DNA from: Bacteroidales bacterium
Lineage (GTDB): Bacteria > Bacteroidota > Bacteroidia > Bacteroidales > UBA932
Reading direction: 5' to 3'
DNA: 35,712 nt
Assembly (NCBI GenBank): GCA_017549145.1
Contig: JAFYVM010000016.1
Span: 1 to 35,712 of the forward strand
Part shown: piece by piece, positions 26,014-34,257 of the stretch
Position numbering within the stretch: position 1 is the stretch's first letter
How the letters are laid out: each line of letters opens with the position of its first letter
The notes under the pieces: generated by a model
The model's input: the letters and a program-made list of their open reading frames with translations, nothing else
The model's database searches: none
Told to the model about the DNA's origin: nothing
Position numbers and translations under genes: made by a program

Positions 26014-26836
26014 GAATAGAAATGGATTAAAAATCGGAGAGTTTTCTCGCCTTTGTCGTGTCACTGTAAGGGCTCTGAGGCATTATGAGAAGATTAGGCT
26101 TCTTGTGCCGGAAATTATTGATTATAGAACTGGTTATCGGTATTATGCAGTAGGGCAGATGCAGAAGGCATTGACTATTGTCAAGCTGAAAGGGCTGGGA
26201 TTCAGTCTTGAGGAGATTCGTGCTATGTACGATTCCGAGACGCAGCGTCCTACTATTGATATGCTTGAAGAAAAGATATGCCGTTGCCAGGAGCAATTGC
26301 AGCTTCTTATCGAATGCAGGGACCGGCTGACAGCGATGATAACTTTCCAAAAGAAACTTAATGAAATGGAAAAGATTTACATTGACTCATTGCCTGCAAT
26401 CATTGTTGCATCACATCGTGCCGAGATACCATCGTATGATGATCTTGGGAGGTTGTGCTATATGACTATCGGCCCTGAGATGTCTCGTCTAGGATGCGAG
26501 TGTCCAGAGCCTGGTTATTGCTATACTATCGAACACGGAGACTACAGACAGGAAAATATAGATATCGAATATTGCGAGAAGGTGGCAGCTATGGGGAAGG
26601 ATTCCGATATTATCACCTTTAAGCAGATTCCGGAAGTCGCAGAAGCAGTATGCATGAAGGTTTATGGTCCATACGGACGCCTGAACGAAAATCTTCGCGA
26701 AGTCCTTGAATGGATTGCGTCAAACGGATATGTGATCACATCACCACCACGTTATTCATATGTGGACGGTATTTGGAATCAGGAAGACCCAGAGAAATGG
26801 TTGACCGTCATTCAGGTCCCAGTTGAAAAAGCGTAA
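26012..26836 (+). CDS. MerR-family regulator with GyrI-like effector domain
   Basis: A 274-aa BmrR-type activator. The N-terminal winged helix reads LKIGEFSRLCRVTVRALRHYEKIRLLVPEIIDYRTGYRYY, where the usual MerR start is IGxxAxxxGVSxxTLRxYE. A dimerising coiled coil covers residues about 75-118. The rest is a GyrI-like small-molecule domain ending VDGIWNQEDPEKWLTVIQVPV, with acidic and aromatic residues that in BmrR relatives contact cationic drugs. No transporter gene is adjacent, so the target is unknown. Confidence 0.9.
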   Translation: MNRNGLKIGEFSRLCRVTVRALRHYEKIRLLVPEIIDYRTGYRYYAVGQMQKALTIVKLKGLGFSLEEIRAMYDSETQRPTIDMLEEKICRCQEQLQLLIECRDRLTAMITFQKKLNEMEKIYIDSLPAIIVASHRAEIPSYDDLGRLCYMTIGPEMSRLGCECPEPGYCYTIEHGDYRQENIDIEYCEKVAAMGKDSDIITFKQIPEVAEAVCMKVYGPYGRLNENLREVLEWIASNGYVITSPPRYSYVDGIWNQEDPEKWLTVIQVPVEKA

Positions 26837-26917
26837 AGAATGGAGTCATCTCATTTCCCAACTAGATGACAATGTTGAGGTGTTGACCTTGTGCAAGGCA
26901 TATTTAGTATGTCAAGC

Positions 26918-26995
26918 GTCCGTAAAATAGGGATAATTACGGATGACACGTGTCAATGTGCAGTTGCTGTCCGTAAAAAGGCCTAATTTACGGAC
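26918..26995. repeat. Tandem TCCGTAAA hairpins with a central palindrome
   Basis: Hairpin 1 has GTCCGTAA (26918-26925) and TTACGGAT (26937-26944). Hairpin 2 has GTCCGTAAA (26969-26977) and TTTACGGAC (26987-26995). Both read GTCCGTAAAA...TAATT(T)ACGGAYGAC, so they are direct repeats as well as palindromes. Between them lies the perfect 12-bp palindrome TGACACGTGTCA (26944-26955). The start spacing is 51 nt. Confidence 0.75.
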
Positions 26996-27013
26996 GACCT
27001 AAGAAAAACTAAA

Positions 27014-27066
27014 AGAATGACGGCCTCTCGATTCACATCGGGAGGCCGCCGCAATTCTAACCTAAA
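27014..27066. ncRNA. Structured intergenic element, copy B
   Basis: Hairpin CGGCCTCTCGA / TCGGGAGGCCG (27021-27031 and 27038-27048, 11 bp with one T-G pair) is followed by CGCAATTCTAACCTAAAA. The flanks match copy A at 25641-25694. On the minus strand it reads hairpin then TCATTCTTTTAGTTTTTCTT, about 100 nt downstream of the HAD gene stop, so here it could be that gene's terminator. Confidence 0.65.
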
Positions 27067-27096
27067 ACTTAACCTATGAAAAAACTATTCGGTTAA
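27067..27096 (+). repeat. 7-bp inverted repeat CTTAACC/GGTTAAG
   Basis: Perfect arms at 27067-27073 and 27090-27096 flank a six-codon mini-frame, MKKLFG, that begins at ATG 27076 and stops in the right arm. It continues directly from the structured element copy B. Confidence 0.45.
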
Positions 27097-27150
27097 GAGA
27101 TATTGCCAATACCGTGCCAAAAGTGGAACTCGGTATGAAAAAATCAAAAA

Positions 27151-27846
27151 TTATAGTAGAAAATCTAGAACTTCGCGGATATTGTTCAGCTCTATGATTC
27201 TGTCGGACTGAGGCATATCCATCATTTCATGCACCCAAACCACTTCGTGAGGAGTGTGGAATGCGACTCCACCGATGTTTACAACTGGAGCGATGTCGGA
27301 TTTGACGGAGTTGCCTATCATCAAAATCTGTTCCGGCTGCAGGTTGTTCTTTTGGGCAAGTTCAAGATAGTTCTTCTCGTCCTTGTTTTCCATCACTTCG
27401 CAATGGTGGAAATATTTGCTGAGACCTGAGATGCGATATTTGTTCATCTGCTCGGTCAGGTCACCCTTTGTCGCTACCACCAGAGTGTAATGTCCCTGAA
27501 GTGCCTGGAGTGTCTCTTCAACGCCCTCAATCAGTTGAAATTCATGAAAGGCCAGATCTGTAATAATCTTTTTAATGCCGTAGTAGATGTGCTCTGGCAG
27601 CTGGCCTTCACAAAGGTCCATTGCTGCATCGGTCATTCCAATCATATAAGTCTTGGAGCCATAACCGAACAATGGAATATTGTCTTCCTGCTTTCTCCAA
27701 AGCATTTCCTGAACGCCTTCCGGACTGGTGTAGTCTTTCAGGAGTTCAGTGAACTGTGCCTCAGCATCCCTGAAAAACTGCTCGTTTTCCCAGAGAGTGT
27801 CGTCTGCATCAAAGAAAATATGGGTGAATTTTCCTTTCAGATCCAT
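27151..27846 (-). CDS. HAD-superfamily hydrolase
   Basis: A 231-aa phosphatase-like enzyme. Motif I is FFDADDTLW, with the nucleophile and acid Asp pair near residues 12-14. The helical cap covers residues about 20-95. Motif II is the Thr of VVATKGD, motif III the Lys in ENKDEKNY, and motif IV GNSVKSDI. It resembles the HAD-IA (YjjG/phosphoglycolate phosphatase) group; the substrate is unknown. ATG 27846 is one base after the PPIase stop, so the two are coupled. A longer frame to 27897 would overlap the PPIase gene and is rejected. Confidence 0.87.
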   Translation of the reverse strand: MDLKGKFTHIFFDADDTLWENEQFFRDAEAQFTELLKDYTSPEGVQEMLWRKQEDNIPLFGYGSKTYMIGMTDAAMDLCEGQLPEHIYYGIKKIITDLAFHEFQLIEGVEETLQALQGHYTLVVATKGDLTEQMNKYRISGLSKYFHHCEVMENKDEKNYLELAQKNNLQPEQILMIGNSVKSDIAPVVNIGGVAFHTPHEVVWVHEMMDMPQSDRIIELNNIREVLDFLL

Positions 27847-27847
27847 A

Positions 27848-28576
27848 TTATTCGTTGATGAGCATTGTTTCTGGAAGGATTGCTGGCTTTGCTTCAATGC
27901 TATCCTTTGCAGCAGTGTCTTTAACAGCTGTAGTGTCCACCTGTACAGTGTCTGCAGCTACTGGACGGATGCTCTCGATGATTACATCCTGAAGAGGTCT
28001 GTCGTATGGGTCGGTCTCTACTGCAGCAATCTTGTCAATGATCTCAAGGCCCTCAACAACCTCACCGAAGATTGTGTACTGACCATCGAGGTGGAGGCAG
28101 TTGTTTTCATCGTGAACAATATAGAACTGTGAACCAGAAGAAGCCTTCTTAGGGTTAGCCATGTCGCCCTTTCTAGCAGCAGCGAGTGCTCCTTTCTTGT
28201 GGTAGTACTGGCTTACGAACTCTGCTGGAATAGTATACTCCGGACCACCTGTACCCCAAGCATTTGCCATAGCGAGGTCTCTTGAATAAGGGTCACCTGT
28301 CTGAATCATGAATCCCTCGATTACTCTGTGGAATCTGATACCGTCATAATATTTCTCACTAACAAGCTTTGTGAAGTTCTCTCTGTGCTTAGGAGTCTTG
28401 TCGTAAAGCTTGATTTTCATTGTACCAAAGTTTGTAACGATGTTGAACTCTGGTTCGTACACTGTTGTCTCTGCCATATCTGTATTGTTTTGTTCTGCTT
28501 TTTTACGGTTGCCGCATGAAGTGGCGATAAGTCCGATGCTGAGGACTACGATCAATGCTGTAAATATTCGTTTCAT
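27848..28576 (-). CDS. Cyclophilin-type peptidylprolyl isomerase, lipoprotein
   Basis: A 242-aa lipoprotein. The signal MKRIFTALIVVLSIGLIATSC ends in the lipobox IATSC. The cyclophilin fold follows, with MKIKLYDKTPKHRENFTKLV, GIRFHRVIEGFMIQTGDP, SSGSQFYIVHDENNCLHLDGQYTIFGEV-like core motifs and LEIIDKIAAVETD. It catalyses cis-trans isomerisation of prolyl bonds and probably helps fold envelope proteins. The last ~40 residues are low complexity (Val, Asp, Thr, Ala). ATG 28576 is chosen because the 23 upstream codons of the open frame cross the divergent promoter. Confidence 0.92.
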   Translation of the reverse strand: MKRIFTALIVVLSIGLIATSCGNRKKAEQNNTDMAETTVYEPEFNIVTNFGTMKIKLYDKTPKHRENFTKLVSEKYYDGIRFHRVIEGFMIQTGDPYSRDLAMANAWGTGGPEYTIPAEFVSQYYHKKGALAAARKGDMANPKKASSGSQFYIVHDENNCLHLDGQYTIFGEVVEGLEIIDKIAAVETDPYDRPLQDVIIESIRPVAADTVQVDTTAVKDTAAKDSIEAKPAILPETMLINE

Positions 28577-28584
28577 AGCTTTTT

Positions 28585-28616
28585 TTGTTTTAACCCGACA
28601 AAAATAACTATTTTTG
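28585..28616 (+). promoter_or_regulatory. Promoter of the flippase gene
   Basis: TTG at 28585-28587, a 21-nt spacer, and TATTTTTG at 28609-28616. The ATG at 28625 follows 9 nt after the -7 box, so the mRNA should have almost no leader. The spacer holds the opposing -7 box of the PPIase gene. Confidence 0.65.
28599..28606 (-). promoter_or_regulatory. Promoter -7 box of the PPIase-HAD operon
   Basis: On the minus strand this reads TATTTTTG. It lies 23 nt from the start codon. A possible TTG (complement of CAA 28629-28631) is 22 nt upstream, inside the flippase coding start. It is nearly symmetric with the plus-strand box 2 nt away. Confidence 0.6.
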
Positions 28617-28624
28617 CTCTCATT

Positions 28625-30112
28625 ATGGCAAATCCACTGAAACAATTGGCCGGCCAGACTATGATATATGGTCTGAGCACAATCCTGGCCCGTATTATAA
28701 ACTTCCTTTTTGTTCCGATTTATACCAGACTTCTCTCGCCTGAGAGTTATGGTGTGGTTACGGAGTTCATGGCATATATTGCAGTTCTTCAGGTCGTACT
28801 TGTACTTGGACTTGAAACAGGCTGCTTCAGGTTCGCAAACAAAGAGGGTGTTGATCCTAAGAAAGTCTATTCCAATGCTTTTGTAACGGTATTTTGCATT
28901 AGTGCGACCTTCTTGGCATTGATGATTGCCTTCGCTAATCCGATCTCAGCTGCTTTGGGGTATGATGGCTATGGCTCTTGCATCATGTATATGGGAGGTA
29001 TTCTTTCATTGGATGCCATCACAGCCATACTTTTCGCGAAGCTCCGTCAGGAAGGCAAGGCATTGAAATTTGCCATCTTCAAGACAATAAAGATCATTAC
29101 AGAGACCGGAGCGAATCTCTTCCTCTTCTTGTGGTTCCCTAAGCATGTCGAGTCAGCGCAGTGGCTGCTTCACTTTATCCCTGAGACACCTGACTTCAGC
29201 TATGTGATTTTTGCAATCTTTATAAGTTGTGTTGTCTGTGGCCTGCTCTTCATTCCAGACTATCTGAGATTGAGCTTCAGCCTTGATCCAAAGCTCCTCA
29301 AGCAGATGCTTGCATACTCGCTTCCATTGATGATTGCGTCATTGCCAGGAGTAGTCAATGACTTCCTTGACAGAATTCTTTTCCGATATTTTGATACAAA
29401 TGCAGAGGCGTGGCGTTCAAGCCTAGGTCTCTATCAGGCAGCGGTGAAGTTGGCGGTGATCATGAACCTGTTCATCCAGATGTTCCGCTATGCTGCTGAA
29501 CCATTCTTCTTCAAGAGGGCACGAGAGAAGGATTCTAAGGACCTATACGCCCTTGTGCAGGAGTATTTTACTGCATTCTGCGGATTAGTCTTCCTTGGTG
29601 TAATCCTTTATATCGATATCATTGCTCTTATTCTTGGACCTCAGTTCCGTTCCGCAGTAGGTGTTGTGCCAGTGATGCTGCTTTCCTATATGATTCTGGG
29701 AATGCTCTTCAATGTGTCAATGTGGTACAAGCTGTCTGGAAAGACTAATATGGCCATCTGGATTACGCTTGCCGGTCTAGTGGTAACAGCTATAGTTATC
29801 GTTCTGTTCATGCCTAAATATTCATATTGGGCAGCGGCATATGGCCACCTTGCCAGCTATATCGTGATGTTTGCAATCAGCAGCATCTTGGGCGCAAAAT
29901 ATTATCCGATTCCATATCGTTGGGGACGCCTGGCAGCTATCGTAGGCCTTATGTTCGTCGTTTATGGCGGATCAATGCTCCTGGATGCAAAATGCTTCGC
30001 CAATGTTGTTATCGGCGAAGCATCATATGGTGCTGTAGCGGCCAAACTTGGCGCTCATACTCTTTTAATCTTTGCTTATCTGGCAGGTGCCTGGAAGCTT
30101 ATCAGACGATAG
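28625..30112 (+). CDS. Polysaccharide biosynthesis flippase (Wzx/MATE-like)
   Basis: A 495-aa integral membrane protein with about 12-14 predicted helices. The start, LKQLAGQTMIYGLSTILARIINFLFVPIYTRLLSPESYGVVTEFM, is typical of the polysaccharide-synthesis (Polysacc_synt) branch of the MOP superfamily, which flips lipid-linked sugars across the inner membrane. Later segments include LLKQMLAYSLPLMIASLPGVVNDFLDRILF. No glycosyltransferases are nearby, so the glycan is unknown; a peptidoglycan or exopolysaccharide precursor is possible. It is a single-gene transcript ending at the 30160-30193 hairpin. Confidence 0.9.
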   Translation: MANPLKQLAGQTMIYGLSTILARIINFLFVPIYTRLLSPESYGVVTEFMAYIAVLQVVLVLGLETGCFRFANKEGVDPKKVYSNAFVTVFCISATFLALMIAFANPISAALGYDGYGSCIMYMGGILSLDAITAILFAKLRQEGKALKFAIFKTIKIITETGANLFLFLWFPKHVESAQWLLHFIPETPDFSYVIFAIFISCVVCGLLFIPDYLRLSFSLDPKLLKQMLAYSLPLMIASLPGVVNDFLDRILFRYFDTNAEAWRSSLGLYQAAVKLAVIMNLFIQMFRYAAEPFFFKRAREKDSKDLYALVQEYFTAFCGLVFLGVILYIDIIALILGPQFRSAVGVVPVMLLSYMILGMLFNVSMWYKLSGKTNMAIWITLAGLVVTAIVIVLFMPKYSYWAAAYGHLASYIVMFAISSILGAKYYPIPYRWGRLAAIVGLMFVVYGGSMLLDAKCFANVVIGEASYGAVAAKLGAHTLLIFAYLAGAWKLIRR

Positions 30113-30159
30113 CGCGTTCGAGCGTAAAATGCACCCCAGTGATTATCAGTAAGTTACGC

Positions 30160-30193
30160 AAAGTGCGTGCCGCCAAAGGGGAGCACGCACTTT
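30160..30193. terminator. Hairpin between the flippase and GH20 genes
   Basis: AAAGTGCGTGC (30160-30170) pairs perfectly with GCACGCACTTT (30183-30193) over 11 bp, with a 12-nt loop. It lies between two convergent stops (30112 and 30215). The arms end in AAA/TTT, so either strand has a short T-run, consistent with a bidirectional terminator. Confidence 0.7.
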
Positions 30194-30214
30194 CTGTAAG
30201 TATCTGGTTTGTAA

Positions 30215-32551
30215 TTAGTTGTGTTTTACGATGATTTCGTCTACGAAGATGAAACCAGGGTATCCTGCGCCCGGGTGCCATTCAGGGAGCTCTGTGTAAG
30301 TATCTGCTACCATCTTGAGGTATTTTGCAGATGTCTCAGTGAATGTCAATGTATAGTCCTGGCAACCGTTACCGTCTGTCATCTTACCATTGTCTTCAAT
30401 AGTCTGTGATGCAATCTCTGTATATGTGACTCCATCCTCTGAAGTGTAGGCAGCTACTTTCTTAGGACCGAAGATCCAATCTCCCTTGAGGACATAAGTG
30501 CTTAGAGTCACTTCATTATAGCTGTTGCCATTCATCTCGATAACCACTTCCATAGGCTGGTTGTACCATCCTGCGTAGTCTCCGCTATTATATGGACCTT
30601 CGCCTGTGATACCGTCTGTGAGCATGTCAGGACAACTGAATGTGTAGTTTGGATGAGACGTTGTGATCAAAGTTACAGGACGTCCCATTGCTGCATGGCT
30701 TTCAAATGTTCTGCAGAAAACTCTGCTGCCTTCGATGTCGCTCTTAGCTTTCAATGTGCAGCTTTCGCGAATCTCTACGGGCTCAGTATAAAGAGGGGAG
30801 TCTGAAGTAGGCTCACTACCATCGAGGGTATATCTTACCGGAGTTTCGCCCTGTGCATGGAGGATTACTTCTACACAGCCTTTTTCTTTATTCACGCACA
30901 CTTTTCCCTGTGCGTTGAACATATGTTTGCCGTGGTTGTATCCCATGGTATCATAGATCGCGCAGAAGTTATCTGCACTGTCAAAGAATCTTTCCCAATT
31001 CTTATTTTCAGGCTGACACCACTGAACCTCGCTGAGAGCTGCCATACGTGGAAGAAGCATATAGTGGAGCTGGCTTTCATTAGGGATGTACTCTGTCCAG
31101 AGGTTTGCCTGTACTCCAAGAATATGTGCCTTCTCTTCATCAGTCATATCAGCTGTAAATGGCTCATAAGAGTAGCATTTCTCAATCGGGAGGTATCCAC
31201 CGATAGCAAGTGGCTCGTTAGCTTTATCAACAGACTGATAATAGTCTAGGTAGAAGAATGTGTTAGGTGTCATGATTGCATCATGGCCCATTCTGACTGC
31301 CTCAAGACCTCCGGCAACACCTCTCCAAGACATGATTGTTGCATTTGGAGCAACCTCTCCTTCAAGGATTTCGTCCCATCCGATGATTCTCTTGCCCTTG
31401 TTGTTTATGACTTTCTCCATTCTGGAGATAACGTATGCCTGAAGGAAATGTTCAGGCTTATATTTATCGTTTGCCTTGAGTCCGAGTTCGCGAATCTTAG
31501 CCTGGCAACGAGGACATTTCTCCCAACGAACTTTAGGACACTCGTCACCACCAACGTGGATATATTCAGAAGGGAAGAGATCGCAGACCTCAGAAAGCAC
31601 GTCCTCAAGGAACTGCATGGTCTTTTCTTTACCTGCGCAGAGAACATCATCAGAAACGCCCCAATCTCCCCAGACATTATATGGCCCACCTGTACATCCA
31701 AGTTCGGGATATGCAGATAGCGCAGCCAGCATGTGACCCGGAAGATCAATCTCAGGAATAATAGTGATTCCCTTTGCTGCAGCATACTCAATGATCTCGC
31801 GAATCTGCTCCTGTGAGTACCACATGCCTTCTCCGTAAGGAGTGTGGTCGTACTCCTTGCTTTCAGCTATGTGGCCGATCACGGTTTTCTTTCTGATAGA
31901 ACCAACCTCTGTGAGTTTAGGATATTTCTTTATCTCAATTCTCCATCCCTGGTCATCAGTGAGGTGCCAGTGAAGAGTGTTGAGCTTGTGTATTTCCATG
32001 ATGTCGAGGTATCTCTTGACTGCATCCATTCCGAAGAAGTGTCTAGACTCGTCAAGGTGCATACCACGATATCCGAATCTTGGTGCGTCATCAATCTCGC
32101 AGCAAGGTAGGGTCCACTCCTTCTCAGTAGCTGTTGATTTAGCATAAATCTCCACAGGAAGCATCTGCTTCAATGTCTGGATTGCATAGTTGAAGCCATT
32201 CAATCCAGCAGCCTCTATTCTGATTCCATTCTTGCTGATGTTGAGCTTGTAGCCTTCTGCTGGCACGTCGTTAGAGAGAACAAAGTTGACTCCGCTGATT
32301 GTCGCACCTTCGGTAACAGCTGATTCTGCTCCAGTAACAAGTGACAACTGCTGAGCAAATGCAGTTACCAGGTCCTTTGATCTCTGATCAAGGGCAGCCT
32401 CATAATTGAATGCTGCTCCTTTGATGTCGAAGTGTCCGCATTTGACTTCTACTGAATTTGGATAAGGAACAACTGTGATTTCCTCCTTAGAGAGGTTGCA
32501 GCATGCCGTTGTTGCGAAAATGGCAATTGCCAGGATTGATAGATATCTCAT
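30215..32551 (-). CDS. GH20 beta-N-acetylhexosaminidase, lipoprotein
   Basis: A 778-aa exported enzyme that removes terminal GlcNAc or GalNAc from glycans. The signal MRYLSILAIAIFATTAC has lipobox ATTAC. The GH20b domain (residues about 25-150) precedes the TIM barrel, which starts near FGYRGMHLDESRHFFG. The catalytic pair D336-E337 sits in HVGGDECPKVRW. A chitobiase-type C-terminal module (PVRYTLDGSEPTSDSPLYTEP) and an F5/8-type carbohydrate-binding domain (about residues 630-778) follow. It is probably on the outer membrane, acting on host mucin or bacterial glycans. It lies 32 nt after the transporter gene; no separate promoter box was seen. Confidence 0.95.
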   Translation of the reverse strand: MRYLSILAIAIFATTACCNLSKEEITVVPYPNSVEVKCGHFDIKGAAFNYEAALDQRSKDLVTAFAQQLSLVTGAESAVTEGATISGVNFVLSNDVPAEGYKLNISKNGIRIEAAGLNGFNYAIQTLKQMLPVEIYAKSTATEKEWTLPCCEIDDAPRFGYRGMHLDESRHFFGMDAVKRYLDIMEIHKLNTLHWHLTDDQGWRIEIKKYPKLTEVGSIRKKTVIGHIAESKEYDHTPYGEGMWYSQEQIREIIEYAAAKGITIIPEIDLPGHMLAALSAYPELGCTGGPYNVWGDWGVSDDVLCAGKEKTMQFLEDVLSEVCDLFPSEYIHVGGDECPKVRWEKCPRCQAKIRELGLKANDKYKPEHFLQAYVISRMEKVINNKGKRIIGWDEILEGEVAPNATIMSWRGVAGGLEAVRMGHDAIMTPNTFFYLDYYQSVDKANEPLAIGGYLPIEKCYSYEPFTADMTDEEKAHILGVQANLWTEYIPNESQLHYMLLPRMAALSEVQWCQPENKNWERFFDSADNFCAIYDTMGYNHGKHMFNAQGKVCVNKEKGCVEVILHAQGETPVRYTLDGSEPTSDSPLYTEPVEIRESCTLKAKSDIEGSRVFCRTFESHAAMGRPVTLITTSHPNYTFSCPDMLTDGITGEGPYNSGDYAGWYNQPMEVVIEMNGNSYNEVTLSTYVLKGDWIFGPKKVAAYTSEDGVTYTEIASQTIEDNGKMTDGNGCQDYTLTFTETSAKYLKMVADTYTELPEWHPGAGYPGFIFVDEIIVKHN

Positions 32552-32583
32552 AAATATGGTTGGTAGTTTAGTGTTTATATTCT

Positions 32584-34254
32584 TTATAGGAATGCAAGCA
32601 TGATGATCTGTGCGGAAATCACGCGTAAGAAGATGCTGATAGGATATACTGTTGCATACGCTACAGCTGGCTCGTCTCCCTCTGTTGTTGAATTGGCATA
32701 GTTGAGGGCGATAGGGTTAGCCATGCTTCCGCAGAGCATTCCGACATTCTTTGCATAATCAGTCTTGAACATCTTGGACGCGATGAATCCTACAATCAGA
32801 ACTGGTACAATAGCGAGAGCGCAGCTGATAGCAACCCATTTTAGTCCTTCTGCCGAGAATACAGTTTCAAAGAATCTCGCTCCAGCGCTTAGTCCAAGAC
32901 CAGCAAGGTATATCGTAAGTCCGAGCTGGCGAAGCATAAGGCTGGCACTCTGACTGATGTATGTTGCAAAGTGGAGTCTCGGACCGAATGCTCCCATAAT
33001 GATACCTATGATGATAGGACCTCCTGCGATACCGAGCTTGACAGGCATGCTCATTCCTGGAATTGCGAATGGAATGCTACCGAGTATAAGTCCTACTACG
33101 ATGCCGATGAATACTGAAGTAAGGTTAGGTGTGCGGAGCTGCTTTGCCTCATTACCAAGAATCTGGGCTGCGTTCTCTATAGAACGAGCTTCTCCCACGA
33201 TGGTAAGGCGGTCTCCAAGCTGAAGACGCAATGAACGCGAAGGGAGCAGGTCAATGCCGGCACGGTTTACTCGTGTAATGTTGATTCCGAATGAGTTACG
33301 TAGTCTGAGGTCTCCGAGTTTTGTTCCGTTGATACCAGGTTTTGTTACTAGAATCTTACGAGATATCAGCTGGTTGTCAATTGCGTTCCAATCGATTCCC
33401 TTCTTGTTCCAATCCACGTTTTCCTGCGGACCGAAAAGTTCTGTCAACTTCTGAACATCGCTTTTTCCCGAAATTACGAGTATGTGTTCGTTCTCTTCTA
33501 TGACGGTTTCGCCGGTCGGGATTATCACCTTGCCGTCCTTCCAGATTCTGGAAATCACAAATTGGCATTTTGCATTGCTGCGGATTTCCTGTATGCTCTT
33601 GCCGATGATTCCTGCATTGCTGACTACATACTCTGTAATGAAGGTGTTGTCAGAGTTGTGATTCGCTCTTCTCCTGTTTGTTTTACCTGCTGTCATCTTC
33701 TGGATAATGGCAACACAGATTACCATTCCTACAAGACCGAAAGGATATCCTACAGCACAAGCCATAGCCATATCGTTAGCCTGGCTGGCGTTTTCAGGAT
33801 AAACCTGAAGGAGTGCCTGCTGGGCAGAACCGAGCATTGGGGTGTTGGTTACAGCTCCGGAGAATAGACCCATCAGATTCGGAAGACCGAGGTTTGTGGT
33901 CCAATGAAGAATGAGGAGCATAAGTGTACCAACAAGCATCAGCAAGGTGGCCAACATGTTCAATTTGAATCCTCCCTTCTTGAAAGAAGAGAAAAATCCG
34001 GGACCAACCTGTACACCAAGTGCATATATGAATATGATGAGTCCAAAATTCTGTAGGACGGTGAGCATATCCGGATTTACGACCAATCCGAGATGTCCCG
34101 CCAGAATTCCTGCAAAGAAGACGAAGGTCGCTCCAAGGCTGACGCCGAAGATTCTTATTTTACCCAATGCCAATCCTACTCCGCAGATAAGCGACATCAC
34201 AAGCACGGCTTGGGTAAAGTCAGGAGTTGTTATAAGTTCTTTTAACCAATTCAT
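32584..34254 (-). CDS. YidE/YbjL (AspT)-type transporter
   Basis: A 556-aa membrane protein of the AspT/YidE/YbjL group. The first membrane half (residues about 15-190) includes FGVSLGATFVFFAGILAGH and GLIIFIYALGVQVGPGF, the family duplication signature. Two cytosolic TrkA_C (RCK_C) domains follow around residues 205-285 and 295-370 (second: ILVTKPGINGTKLGDLRL). The second membrane half runs to the end (PVKLGIAGGPIIIGIIMGA). The substrate is unknown; AspT itself exchanges aspartate and alanine. It lies 3 nt after the second chromate-transporter-like gene. Confidence 0.9.
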   Translation of the reverse strand: MNWLKELITTPDFTQAVLVMSLICGVGLALGKIRIFGVSLGATFVFFAGILAGHLGLVVNPDMLTVLQNFGLIIFIYALGVQVGPGFFSSFKKGGFKLNMLATLLMLVGTLMLLILHWTTNLGLPNLMGLFSGAVTNTPMLGSAQQALLQVYPENASQANDMAMACAVGYPFGLVGMVICVAIIQKMTAGKTNRRRANHNSDNTFITEYVVSNAGIIGKSIQEIRSNAKCQFVISRIWKDGKVIIPTGETVIEENEHILVISGKSDVQKLTELFGPQENVDWNKKGIDWNAIDNQLISRKILVTKPGINGTKLGDLRLRNSFGINITRVNRAGIDLLPSRSLRLQLGDRLTIVGEARSIENAAQILGNEAKQLRTPNLTSVFIGIVVGLILGSIPFAIPGMSMPVKLGIAGGPIIIGIIMGAFGPRLHFATYISQSASLMLRQLGLTIYLAGLGLSAGARFFETVFSAEGLKWVAISCALAIVPVLIVGFIASKMFKTDYAKNVGMLCGSMANPIALNYANSTTEGDEPAVAYATVYPISIFLRVISAQIIMLAFL

Positions 34255-34257
34255 ATT

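Larger units (their letters stand above)
26837..27150. other. 314-nt convergent gap with four or more hairpins
   Basis: It contains two tandem TCCGTAAA hairpins (26918-26944 and 26969-26995), the palindrome TGACACGTGTCA (26944-26955), the structured element copy B (27014-27066), and CTTAACC...GGTTAAG (27067-27096). No coding frame of note is present. The remaining ~55 nt before the HAD stop show nothing I recognise. Confidence 0.7.

Noticed and set aside
26918-26995. CRISPR-like array
   Set aside because: There are only two units, each palindromic, with no regular spacers and no cas genes nearby.
27847-27897. Longer N-terminus for the HAD hydrolase
   Set aside because: It overlaps the PPIase coding end; ATG 27846 lies one base after the PPIase stop and fits the family.
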